The position numbers and the translations under genes were made by a program. Positions 8,861 through 16,528 of a stretch of 64,000 nucleotides of DNA are shown here, piece by piece (within the stretch, counting starts at the first letter, position 1; the number at the start of each line of letters is the position of its first letter). Source of the stretch: Planctomycetota bacterium (GTDB taxonomy: Bacteria; Planctomycetota; B15-G4; SIAN01); NCBI GenBank assembly GCA_009691715.1, contig SIAN01000005.1, positions 1 through 64,000 on the forward strand, in the 5' to 3' direction. The notes under the pieces are model-generated. The model was not told where the DNA came from. It did not search any database and saw nothing but the letters and a program-made list of their open reading frames with translations.

Positions 8861-9859
8861 ATGGTTGTGTTTCGGCGCAGAAGTGTCTGCCGCAGCCACT
8901 CGATGCGCTGGCGGTTCGCCAGCGTCTGGCTCGGCGTCGTCGGCGTGTGTTTCGTCGGAGTCGAGATTCGCGGTGGCGGGTCATCGGTCGAAGGTACGCC
9001 TCGCGCTTGGAGCGGCATCGGTCCTCGATCGGCCCGAGCGGAGTTTCCGGAAGGCGACGACACGGACGCCGACGGACTCTCTGATGAGTTCGAGAATTTC
9101 TGCAATACGAGCGCGTACGACGCAGATTGCGACGATGACGGCTTTAGCGATGGCGCCGAGTGGATCCTGCGCTCCGACCCCAATGACCCTGAGTCAATTC
9201 CAGATCCGCGCCCAGCGGTGCGTTTGTACGCGTACGAAGTCGATGGCGCCCTTCGCGTCTGTACGGGCTTGTATCCGAGCGATATCTCATTGATCGACGC
9301 AGCGGCCTTCGTCGTCAGCAGTCCGTTCTTTGTCAACGCCGTCGAAGGTGATCCTGGGACCGGTCTTGGCGTCATCGATCTGAGCGATGTCGTGCCAACG
9401 CTGGCGACCAATGTGTGTGGCAGTTCCTTCCTGGGACTCGGCCTTGCGACCTTTGACATCGACTTTGACCTCGCTCTCTTGCGCTCGGCTCCGCTCGTAA
9501 TCGGCTGGGCCTTGACGTTGGCGGACTCGGAGGCGATCGAGCAGATCTACGTTTCGACCGAAGGCACCACGTCGTTCATGATCGCCAGTGGGCCCGCGAT
9601 GCCTGGCGGCGCGAGCTCGTTCGTCGCGGCGCCGCTCCAGCCGATCCCGCCGCCAAACGACGAAGATCCGGAGTACTGCTCGGTCGCGTTCAGCGATGGC
9701 ACCCCAGCTGGAGTCGCGACGCTCGAGTTCAGCGTGACCGCTGCCGATTGCGAGCCGGACGGGCTGCTTTACTGCATCGCAGTCGACTGCACGGCGCTCG
9801 CGGGCCAGACGTTCTTGATGCTCGACTACGGCTACCTCCAGGGGAAGCTCGCCGAGTGA
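8861..9859 (+). CDS. Secreted protein with thrombospondin type 3-like calcium loops
   Basis: A 332-residue exported protein. I start it at the ATG at 8861 because the open frame upstream is Arg/Pro-rich noise and the region SMRWRFASVWLGVVGVCFVGV then serves as a signal peptide. Immediately after the leader come Asp-rich loops, DDTDADGLSDEFENF and DADCDDDGFSDGAEW. These are typical of thrombospondin type 3 repeats and dockerin-like calcium sites that tether cell-surface domains. The rest (about 120-332) has beta-rich character, several Cys residues and no recognised domain. It ends just before a strong hairpin. Extracytoplasmic function unknown. Confidence 0.6.
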   Translation: MVVFRRRSVCRSHSMRWRFASVWLGVVGVCFVGVEIRGGGSSVEGTPRAWSGIGPRSARAEFPEGDDTDADGLSDEFENFCNTSAYDADCDDDGFSDGAEWILRSDPNDPESIPDPRPAVRLYAYEVDGALRVCTGLYPSDISLIDAAAFVVSSPFFVNAVEGDPGTGLGVIDLSDVVPTLATNVCGSSFLGLGLATFDIDFDLALLRSAPLVIGWALTLADSEAIEQIYVSTEGTTSFMIASGPAMPGGASSFVAAPLQPIPPPNDEDPEYCSVAFSDGTPAGVATLEFSVTAADCEPDGLLYCIAVDCTALAGQTFLMLDYGYLQGKLAE

Positions 9860-9872
9860 GCCCGCGCGAGAG

Positions 9873-9892
9873 CCGAGGCGTTTTCGCCTCGG
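9873..9892 (+). terminator. Terminator-like hairpin after the secreted calcium-loop gene
   Basis: A perfect 8-bp stem CCGAGGCG / CGCCTCGG with a TTTT tetraloop, 13 bp after the stop codon of the preceding gene. No T-tract follows, so it may act with Rho or simply protect the 3' end. Confidence 0.5.
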
Positions 9893-10222
9893 ATCGCGTC
9901 GAGATGCCTCCGGTCATCGTCTGGAAGTGCAGCCCGCACCTTTGAGTCCGCGTCTTGCTCGTGGGACGGACACGCGCGAGTGCTGAAGAGGCTCTGCGCC
10001 CGGCCCCGGCGTCCGGCTAGGATTCGCCGACCATTTCAGCTCTGATTCCGAGCTGTGAGTGGTGGGTCGCCGGACTCGAAAAGTCGACCGACGATCAGTT
10101 CAAGTTCATGCCGCACAATGGGTTGCGGCGGAAACGTGGCCACTCTCGCCGAGGGCGCTGCGTGCGATTCGTTGGAACATTGCCCCGAGCGCGGCGCGTC
10201 AAACAGGCGCCTGAATGAGAGC
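9893..10222. other. Intergenic region upstream of the ECF sigma gene
   Basis: About 330 bp between the hairpin and the ECF sigma start. An open frame through 10055-10222 continues into the sigma gene, but its translation is Ser/Cys/Arg-rich without family features, so I treat it as non-coding leader. No clear promoter motif, riboswitch or small RNA was recognised. If the sigma factor autoregulates, its promoter should lie here. Confidence 0.4.
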
Positions 10223-10822
10223 ATGAATCAGGATCCGGACTTCGAGCTGATCAGGAGGTGCCAGCAGCAGTCGGGGACGGCGCGTGAGGCGGCGTTTCGC
10301 GACCTTTTCGAGACCTATCGGGATCGAGTCTTCAATCTGGCGTCGCGGCTCCTTGGAAACCCCGCCGACGCGGAAGACGTGAGCCAAGAGGCGTTCATCA
10401 CGGTCTTCCAGAAGCTCCACGAGTTCCGATTCTCGTCGAGGTTCTATACGTGGCTCTATCGCGTGGTCTTCAACCTCTGCGTCGATCACCGGCGAAAGGG
10501 CGGCAGTCATGCCCCCATCACTGTGACCGGTGCTGGAGGTGCGACGTTGCTGGCGCAGGTTGCCGATTCAGCTCCGGGGCCAGCGGATGAATTGGGGGAC
10601 GATGAAGCAAGAAGACAACAGGTCGAACGGGCTCTGCGTCGGTTGAGCGAACCGCTGCGTGCGGCGATCGTGCTTCGGTACATCGAAGACATGCCGTACG
10701 AAGAAATCGCCTCTGTACTCGGTATCTCTCTCGGGACGGTGAAGTCGAGGTTGAACCGCGCACACGAGCAGTTGGAGCAGGGTCTCGGACATCCGAACCA
10801 CGGGAGTGCCGACACGAACTGA
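10223..10822 (+). CDS. ECF-family RNA polymerase sigma factor
   Basis: A 199-residue alternative sigma factor that directs RNA polymerase to a specific regulon. Region 2 is visible as FRDLFETYRDRVFNLASRLL, NPADAEDVSQEAFITVFQKL and FYTWLYRVVFNLCVDHRRK. Region 4 contains RAAIVLRYIEDMPYEEIASV and the HTH helix ISLGTVKSRLNRAHEQL. Regions 1 and 3 are absent, as expected for the ECF class. The ATG at 10223 (MNQDPDFELIRRC) is chosen because the domain starts there. A small membrane protein that could be its anti-sigma factor follows about 100 bp downstream, then a lipoprotein. Confidence 0.9.
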   Translation: MNQDPDFELIRRCQQQSGTAREAAFRDLFETYRDRVFNLASRLLGNPADAEDVSQEAFITVFQKLHEFRFSSRFYTWLYRVVFNLCVDHRRKGGSHAPITVTGAGGATLLAQVADSAPGPADELGDDEARRQQVERALRRLSEPLRAAIVLRYIEDMPYEEIASVLGISLGTVKSRLNRAHEQLEQGLGHPNHGSADTN

Positions 10823-10919
10823 GGAGCCCGAGGTGAGCAGAGGACAGGGCGAGCCGCACGTGCGGCTGCGCTCGGGCGTGACCGGGGTGATGAAGGTTGG
10901 AGGATAGAACGGCAGATTT

Positions 10920-11534
10920 ATGGTGGGCGGAGACGACACGACTGACTGCGGACACGCGACGGGAGCTCTGCTTCCGCGATGTAGTGCCGACGCGACGAGT
11001 TCGTCTGTGGCGTTGAGCGCTGGCTGCGTACGCTGCGCCGCCATCGCCAGTCAGTGGCGGCTGATCGCGAAGATCGTTGCTTCTCTGCCACGGCAGCGTG
11101 CGCCCGATTCACTCAGCTTCCATTCGATCGAGGCGCAGCTCGACGAAGTCGTCTTCGACGCACGGCTGGCTCGCGACGAAGCACGGCTTCGACCTCTGTT
11201 CGATTCGCTCGTGCGTCACCGCGCCCCCGCCAGAATGCGCGTTCCTGGGCAGGCGCCTCTGCGGCTCGTTCGCAACGTTCCGCAGGTCGCTGCGCTCGCT
11301 GCTGCGCTCTTGATCATGGCGGGAGCGTGGCGACTCGTTGGCGCGCCCGCGTTCGGATCCGCCAGCGCTTCCGCGAACCGATTCGCACTGGCGGCGCAGA
11401 CAGCGAAACTTTCGGACGGACCTGCGGTCCCGATCCGGATCGTTCATGTCGCTGGGGCACGATCGTCTGTCCCCGACCGCGCGGAGACCCTGCTGCCCCG
11501 CTTGCGACCGGGTGATCTGCGAGGCGGGCCGTGA
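10920..11534 (+). CDS. Putative membrane-anchored anti-sigma-like protein
   Basis: A 204-residue protein directly downstream of the ECF sigma gene. The N-terminal half is soluble and has paired Cys and His residues (CGH near residue 10, CVRC near residue 36), loosely like a zinc-binding anti-sigma domain but without the exact H-x3-C-x2-C spacing. One hydrophobic helix (PQVAALAAALLIMAGAWRLV, about 121-140) is followed by an external C-terminal segment. GGAGGA lies 15 nt before the ATG, which is a long spacing; no other start is available because an in-frame TAG sits at 10905. The anti-sigma role rests on gene order and topology only. Confidence 0.5.
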   Translation: MVGGDDTTDCGHATGALLPRCSADATSSSVALSAGCVRCAAIASQWRLIAKIVASLPRQRAPDSLSFHSIEAQLDEVVFDARLARDEARLRPLFDSLVRHRAPARMRVPGQAPLRLVRNVPQVAALAAALLIMAGAWRLVGAPAFGSASASANRFALAAQTAKLSDGPAVPIRIVHVAGARSSVPDRAETLLPRLRPGDLRGGP

Positions 11535-11590
11535 TCGCATCGCGCGACGCCGGCCTGAGTCGCCTCGACCCGAGAGTCGGCAGCGGAAGC

Positions 11591-12667
11591 ATGCTGCGAG
11601 CACTCGGTCGTTGTGCTGCGATCGTTGGTCTCATGTTCGCAAGCACGGGGTGCGACGAGACTTGGGTCGACGAACAATCGCGCAAGATCGTGTTCGATTG
11701 CGAAGCTCACGCGTTCACCGCGGTTCGCTCGGTGATGAGCGAGGCGGTTCCGTCGGACCCTTGGACTGCTGCGGTGTCTTGGACCGAAGTCGTGAAGTCG
11801 GCCGGTGACGGTCGCACCTCAGTCGAACTGCTGACTCGGAACGAGAAAGCTCGCGATCAGATCGAGGACCCGTTGGATTTGGCGGCGTTCGATCGTCTGG
11901 CCTCTCAGCTCGCGACAGGCGGCGGCGTGCGCGCGATCTTTCAGCGCGATCCGGCACCAGACGATGTCGAGCGGATGGTCGCGAACTACTGGATCACCCT
12001 CGTCGACCTCAGTCGCAAGCCGATCACGTCGCGCGGCGAGCCGGTGCTGACCTATCTGATCGAGCCGATCGTCGCTGATCGGCCGTGGTACCTGCTGGCC
12101 GCAAGCACCAAGCCCGGACGCGAAGGCTTCCCGGTGGCGACCGAGGAGTACGTCACCGAGGCGGACGGCAGTTCGAGGTTGGTGAGCCGCATGGAGGTCA
12201 CGAGCCTCACCTGGGGTCCCCCGAGCAATTTCGTCCCGAATCCACAGCCCATCACGCATCGGACGACTCTCGCGACGCTTGATGAGGCGCGCACCCGCGC
12301 TGCTGCTGTCGGCGTCGATCTGATGTTGCCGATGGACGCTGCGGTACCGCCGGGATTTGAATTGACGATCGCTGAGGAAGTCGTCTTGCGTTCGACTGCC
12401 AATCTTGCAGGTGTCGAGCAGGATGTGACGGTCTGGCGCTTCGTCTACAGCGACGGTGTCGAGCACATCGACTTCATCGAGCACACGCCGCTCGACACGA
12501 TTCCGGCCAACTTCGCTGCCAACGACTTCGTCGACGTCGCTTTCGTCTCGCGGTTTGGCCCGATCTCATCGGCGTCACTGGTCCACCGTGGGACGCAGAT
12601 CACGATCGAATCGCGAATCGCGGCCGGTCGGTTCGAGGCGTTGCTGCAGTCGCTCGTTCGCCTGTGA
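11591..12667 (+). CDS. Putative lipoprotein of unknown function
   Basis: A 358-residue protein whose N-terminus, MLRALGRCAAIVGLMFASTG followed by Cys, is a type II signal peptide with lipobox ASTGC. The mature protein is beta-rich and acidic and has no recognised domain; AFTAVRSVMSEAV, YLIEPIVADRPWYLL and VWRFVYSDGVEHIDFIE are characteristic segments. A GTG at 11531 overlaps the previous stop (GTGA) and is an alternative start, but it would give an unusually long n-region. I prefer the ATG at 11591, which follows AGCGGAAG. It belongs to the same rightward unit as the ECF sigma gene and the anti-sigma-like gene and may be the envelope sensor or a regulon member. Confidence 0.6.
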   Translation: MLRALGRCAAIVGLMFASTGCDETWVDEQSRKIVFDCEAHAFTAVRSVMSEAVPSDPWTAAVSWTEVVKSAGDGRTSVELLTRNEKARDQIEDPLDLAAFDRLASQLATGGGVRAIFQRDPAPDDVERMVANYWITLVDLSRKPITSRGEPVLTYLIEPIVADRPWYLLAASTKPGREGFPVATEEYVTEADGSSRLVSRMEVTSLTWGPPSNFVPNPQPITHRTTLATLDEARTRAAAVGVDLMLPMDAAVPPGFELTIAEEVVLRSTANLAGVEQDVTVWRFVYSDGVEHIDFIEHTPLDTIPANFAANDFVDVAFVSRFGPISSASLVHRGTQITIESRIAAGRFEALLQSLVRL

Positions 12668-12909
12668 CGGTGGCCTAGACCAGGGGCCGGTTTCGGCTGG
12701 AACGGCGGCCGAGCGCGGGGATCGGTTTCGTCTGTAGTGGCAACCGAATCCATCGCCGGGGCGAGGCGGTGAACAGAATTTGGGCCGCTTCCGCCGACGC
12801 GGGACAGGATTGCGGCTCCTTCGCGAGTTCCGTCGAATCGCGGGGTTTTCGATCGACCGCGTCGGAGTTATCACCTTGCCGTGATAGGTCGCGCCCTGGA
12901 GAGCTTGAC

Positions 12910-14769
12910 GTGCATTTCGAATCACGGTCCGGCTTCGTTCTGAATCGGACGCGGCCGGCCGGCGCGCGTTGGGTGCTGGTCGGCGTGCTTGCAGTCGCGT
13001 TCCTGAACAATGCTTCCGGACAGCAGGCTGTCGGCGCCAAGCCGCCGTCTGGAGCGGTCGGCAATGTCGGCAAAGCACGTATCCACGACGATCCTCGCGA
13101 GGACGGGTGGCTGACCGAGCAACTAGCTCGGCGAACCGACAAAACGCTGAAGAAGTGGGCAGCGCATCTGTCGGCGACGACCCCTCCTGATGTGAAGGAG
13201 CTCGAGCACTACGTCGCCCCCGAGTTCGAGATCGGGCGCCTGCGTCCGGATGAGCTCGATGTCGCCTACGACCAGGCGAACTTCCGGGTGCTGCGCCCAG
13301 CCGAGGGGGCCGTGGCACGCGCACACTCGCGCGATCGCCGCGGCGCGGCTGGCTTCGCAGCGTCGCTGGCCGAGCTGCTCGCTCCAATGGAGGGCGCGAC
13401 CTCGCGACGATTTTCGATCAAGACGATTTTCGTCCACGCCGACGAGACTCCGTTGCGCACGTGGGTGCGTATCGAAGCGCTGGCGAAGGTTCCGCGCGGA
13501 ACCTTGCAGCAGATCTCGTATTGGAACTGCTTGTGGCGCCTGCCGCCCGGCGAGGAGCCAGGGCTGCTCGAGTCGATCACGCTCGACAGTTTTGAGGAGG
13601 TCGAAGGCCGCGGCACGACCGGGACACTGTTCGCCGACTGCACGCTCGCGGTGATGAGCAAGACCACCGCGTTCGAGCGGCAGTTGCAGATCGGCAGCGA
13701 GGAGTGGCTGGCGCGGATGGACACGCGCCTGGGGTACGACACCCGCGGGCATCAAGGCGTCGCGATCGGGGATGCCGACGGCGACGGGTTGGACGATGTC
13801 TACATCTGCCAGGCAGGAGGACTTCCGAATCGGCTGTTCCTGCATCAGGCGGACGGCACGGTGAAGGACGTTTCGCAGGAGGCTGGCGTCGACTGGGTCG
13901 AGCCGACGCACGGCGCGCTGTTCCTCGACCTCGATCGCGACGGCGACCAAGATCTGGTCATTGGCACGGGCTTCGAGTTGATGCTGATGGCGAACGACGG
14001 CCGCGGCAAGTTCTCGCGCGGGGCGCTGCTCAAGATGCCGCGTCCGACGATCTCGCTGGCGGCTGCCGACGTCGACAACGACGGTGATGTCGACCTCTAC
14101 GCGGGGGTCTTTCACGACGCTGCGGCCGATCCCGGCAAGCTCGCCCACCCGATTCCGTTGCATGACGCCAACAACGGTGGCCGCAACATCCTGTTCCGCA
14201 ACGACACGGCGCGCGGCGGGGAATTCAAATTCGTCGACGCCACCGCGGAGTTCGGCCTCGAGCACAACAACACCAAGTGGACTTGGGGGGTCTGCTTCGA
14301 GGACTACGACAACGACGGCGATCAGGACCTTTACGTCGCCAACGACTTCGGCGCCAACAACCTCTATCGCAACGATGGCGGACGCTTCCACGATGTCGCC
14401 GAGGAGTCTGGTTGCATCGATCGCTCGTTCGGCATGGGGTGCGCGTGGGGCGACATTGATCGCGACGGCTGGATGGACCTCTACGTTTCGAACATGTGGT
14501 CCTCGGCCGGCCACCGCATCACCTACCAGCCGAACTTCAAGCCGGAGCTCGCGAGCGAGGAGAAGTCGCGTTTCCAATTCCTGGCGCGCGGCAACTCGCT
14601 CTACCGAAACCGTGGTGACGGCCGGTTCGTCGATGCCTCGGTCGAGACCGCGACGACGCTCGGTCGGTGGGCTTGGGGCTGCTTCTTCCTCGACGCCAAC
14701 AACGACGCCTTCGAGGACATCCTGGTTTGCAATGGCTACCTGACCAACACCGAACCGGAGGACCTTTGA
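12910..14769 (+). CDS. N-terminal part if TGA is read as stop: secreted VCBS/FG-GAP repeat protein
   Basis: The conservative reading gives 619 residues ending in TNTEPEDL. After the signal peptide comes a 230-residue region predicted alpha/beta, which holds a nuclear-transport-factor-like stretch (FSIKTIFVHADETPLRTWVR), then FG-GAP/VCBS beta-propeller repeats. Calcium loops of D-x-D-x-D-G type recur: DADGDGLDD, DLDRDGDQD, DVDNDGDVD, DYDNDGDQD, DIDRDGWMD. Such repeats form integrin-like propellers in exported proteins. Read alone, the protein stops in the last blade (LDANNDAFEDILVCNGYLTN) before the UnbV domain that normally closes this family, which is why I judge the stop abnormal. The frame is open back to 12769, but the upstream residues lack features. 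Confidence 0.7.
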   Translation: MHFESRSGFVLNRTRPAGARWVLVGVLAVAFLNNASGQQAVGAKPPSGAVGNVGKARIHDDPREDGWLTEQLARRTDKTLKKWAAHLSATTPPDVKELEHYVAPEFEIGRLRPDELDVAYDQANFRVLRPAEGAVARAHSRDRRGAAGFAASLAELLAPMEGATSRRFSIKTIFVHADETPLRTWVRIEALAKVPRGTLQQISYWNCLWRLPPGEEPGLLESITLDSFEEVEGRGTTGTLFADCTLAVMSKTTAFERQLQIGSEEWLARMDTRLGYDTRGHQGVAIGDADGDGLDDVYICQAGGLPNRLFLHQADGTVKDVSQEAGVDWVEPTHGALFLDLDRDGDQDLVIGTGFELMLMANDGRGKFSRGALLKMPRPTISLAAADVDNDGDVDLYAGVFHDAAADPGKLAHPIPLHDANNGGRNILFRNDTARGGEFKFVDATAEFGLEHNNTKWTWGVCFEDYDNDGDQDLYVANDFGANNLYRNDGGRFHDVAEESGCIDRSFGMGCAWGDIDRDGWMDLYVSNMWSSAGHRITYQPNFKPELASEEKSRFQFLARGNSLYRNRGDGRFVDASVETATTLGRWAWGCFFLDANNDAFEDILVCNGYLTNTEPEDL

Positions 14770-16401
14770 AGCTTTTGGTGGCGACAGGTTCTGTCGCACT
14801 CGCCGACGCAGATCACCCCGGACATGGACGTGGCCGACTACCACACGGCGGTCGACCGACTCGAGTGGATGCTGGCCGACGGCGCCGGCTGGTCCGGCAA
14901 GGAACGCAACGTCTTCTTCCTCAACACCCAAGGGACGGGATTCGCTGACGCCTCGGCAGTCAGCGGACTCGACTTTCCCGACGACGCCCGCGCCTGCGGC
15001 AAGGTCGACTGGGACGGCGACGGCGACCTCGACCTCTGGCTCGTGAATCGCAATGGCCCGCAGGTCCGCTTCCTGCGCAATGACGTCGAACGGACCCACC
15101 ACTGGGTGGCGTTCGATCTCGTCGGCACGGCCCCAACGACCAATCCTGACGCGATCGGGGCGCGCGTCGAGATCAAGGTGGCCGGCGACGCGCGTCCGCT
15201 GCTGCGTACGCTGCACGCCGGTGAAGGCTTCCTGTCGCAAGGCAGCAAGGTCGTCCACTTCGGACTCGGCGCCGCGACTTCGATCGAGAGCGTTTCGGTT
15301 CGCTGGCCGGGTGGCACGAACGAGCGATTCGTGGGCGCGACGCTGGACGGGCGCTTTCGGTTGGCGCAAGGGAGCGGGAAGGCGCATTTATTCGAGAGCG
15401 CTGTCGCCCCCCCCGAACTCGTCGCGCAGGCGCTCGCCAACACCAAGATATCGGTCAAGTCGCGCAGTGTGTTGTCGACGCGCCTTCCGTTCCCGCGCCT
15501 CGCGTACAGCGATGCTCGGGGCAAGGCGCGAACGGTCGAGACGGCGTCCGGCAAGCCGCAGTTGGTGATGGTCTGGACCAGCTGGTGCTGCCAATGCTCC
15601 GACGAGCTAGCCGCCCTGGCGCAGGCGCGTCCAGTGCTCGAGGCGGCTGGCGTGAAGATCGTCGCCTTAAGTCTCGACGAGGCGGACGACAACCCGGCTG
15701 ATCGCTCAAGCGCGCTCGAACTTGCGAAAGCGAAGCAGTTCAACTGGCCAGTCGGCTTCCTCGATGCGGGCGGTGTCGAGCGCGTGCGCGGCTTCTACAG
15801 CGCGCTCTACAGCCGGCACCCGCCACTTCCGACCCCGACGAGTTTCCTCCTCGACGGCCAAGGCCGGCTCGCCGTCTTCTACAAGGGGCCGGTCGACGCA
15901 GCGGAACTTCGCCGCGACCTCAGCCTCGTGATTGCGCCGGCGGAGAAGCTGCTCGACCTGGCCATGCCGTTCGGAGGCAGCCGCTACAGCGCGCCGGCCG
16001 AATTCGGTCTGCTCGATTTCTCCCGTCAGCTTCTTTTGGTCGCGGGCGGCGAGATCGCCGGCGAATACGTCGATGCCTTCGGGAGCGAACTGCGCTTCGT
16101 CGGTGGCGCCAACGAGCTTGCGGGACTGCACGAGTTGCGACTTCGGATCGCGCGGTCGCTTCGCGAGGCGGGCCAATTCGACGCCGCACGCCATCACCTC
16201 GAGGAAGCACTCGCGCTCCTCCCGGATTCGCCTTTGGCGCATCTTCGAATGGGTGAGTTGCTGCTGTTGGTCGGCGATTCGACGGCTGCCGAGCCGCATC
16301 TGAAACGTGCCGTGGCGCTCGATCCAGCGCTGGCGGAGCAAGCGCGGGCGGCGAAGCAGCGGGCGCCAGGTGCCGCGTTTGAGGGCGGTTCGCAGCGGTA
16401 G
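12910..16401 (+). CDS. Candidate selenoprotein: VCBS/FG-GAP - ASPIC/UnbV - thioredoxin - TPR protein read through TGA
   Basis: One continuous frame of 1164 codons including the final stop, interrupted only by TGA at 14767-14769 (codon 620). The two halves are in phase, and the codons right after the TGA (SFWWRQVLSHSP) continue protein-like sequence without a new start until an ATG at 14824. A perfect hairpin at 14781-14797 begins 11 nt after the TGA. Its loop G lies 18-19 nt from the TGA, matching the spacing of the E. coli fdhF SECIS. The GTG at 12910, preceded by GGAGAG, begins a signal peptide (RWVLVGVLAVAFLNNASG), so the protein is exported. Translating TGA as selenocysteine is inference. 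A point nonsense mutation, assembly error or simple readthrough would give the same sequence. No selA, selB, selC or selD lies in the window. Confidence 0.5.
14781..14797 (+). promoter_or_regulatory. Putative bacterial SECIS-like hairpin
   Basis: The 17-nt sequence gcgacaggttctgtcgc, with its 5' g at 14781, forms a perfect 7-bp stem with a GUU loop, or a 6-bp stem with a GGUUC loop. It starts 11 nt after the in-frame TGA, and the apical GG lies at +18/+19. In E. coli fdhF the corresponding GG lies at +19/+20 in a stem-loop of similar size. The bulged U seen in fdhF is not present. From memory, bacterial SECIS rules require a G among the first two loop bases, a stem of at least 4 bp and a loop about 16-37 nt from UGA; all are met. 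Confidence 0.5.
14824..16401 (+). CDS. C-terminal part after TGA: last VCBS loop, ASPIC/UnbV, thioredoxin and TPR
   Basis: This is what an annotator would call separately from the first ATG after the TGA (525 residues). It opens in mid-domain with no signal peptide and no ribosome-binding site of note. It contains one more calcium loop (DWDGDGDLDLW) and the ASPIC/UnbV domain (NPDAIGARVEIKVAGD, HFGLGAATSIESVSVRWPGG). A TlpA-like thioredoxin fold follows, with the redox motif WTSWCCQC (Cys-Cys-Gln-Cys) and a cis-Pro segment LPTPTSFLLDGQG. TPR-like helices close the protein (LHELRLRIARSLREAGQFDA, LAHLRMGELLLLVGDSTAAE). Without the leader supplied by the upstream half, the thioredoxin would be cytoplasmic, another hint that the two halves are one protein. 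Confidence 0.7.
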   Translation: MDVADYHTAVDRLEWMLADGAGWSGKERNVFFLNTQGTGFADASAVSGLDFPDDARACGKVDWDGDGDLDLWLVNRNGPQVRFLRNDVERTHHWVAFDLVGTAPTTNPDAIGARVEIKVAGDARPLLRTLHAGEGFLSQGSKVVHFGLGAATSIESVSVRWPGGTNERFVGATLDGRFRLAQGSGKAHLFESAVAPPELVAQALANTKISVKSRSVLSTRLPFPRLAYSDARGKARTVETASGKPQLVMVWTSWCCQCSDELAALAQARPVLEAAGVKIVALSLDEADDNPADRSSALELAKAKQFNWPVGFLDAGGVERVRGFYSALYSRHPPLPTPTSFLLDGQGRLAVFYKGPVDAAELRRDLSLVIAPAEKLLDLAMPFGGSRYSAPAEFGLLDFSRQLLLVAGGEIAGEYVDAFGSELRFVGGANELAGLHELRLRIARSLREAGQFDAARHHLEEALALLPDSPLAHLRMGELLLLVGDSTAAEPHLKRAVALDPALAEQARAAKQRAPGAAFEGGSQR

Positions 16402-16528
16402 CGACCCGATTTCGACGAGATATGCTCGCTCGGTGCCGTCGCCGGGCGCCGGCGGCATCAGCCAACAGGGCAGTCCGTTTGGGTCGGGCGCTCGGGTCAG
16501 TCCGTGCGGTGGTGCGCGAGATTCGCCG

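Noticed and set aside
14770..14823. Independent downstream gene with re-initiation at ATG 14824
   Set aside because: No ribosome-binding site precedes 14824, and the product would start inside a domain without its export leader. Kept as an alternative but not preferred.
13123..15387. Minus-strand open frame of 754 codons opposite the candidate selenoprotein
   Set aside because: It spans the TGA region, but its composition is a Val/Arg/Ala-rich mirror of VCBS codons and no family motif appears. The plus-strand domains are unmistakable.
16307..16528. Upstream extension of the kinase-activator gene
   Set aside because: The frame is open to 16307, but residues before MIERFGPIGG are Arg/Ser-rich without features and overlap the end of the preceding gene.
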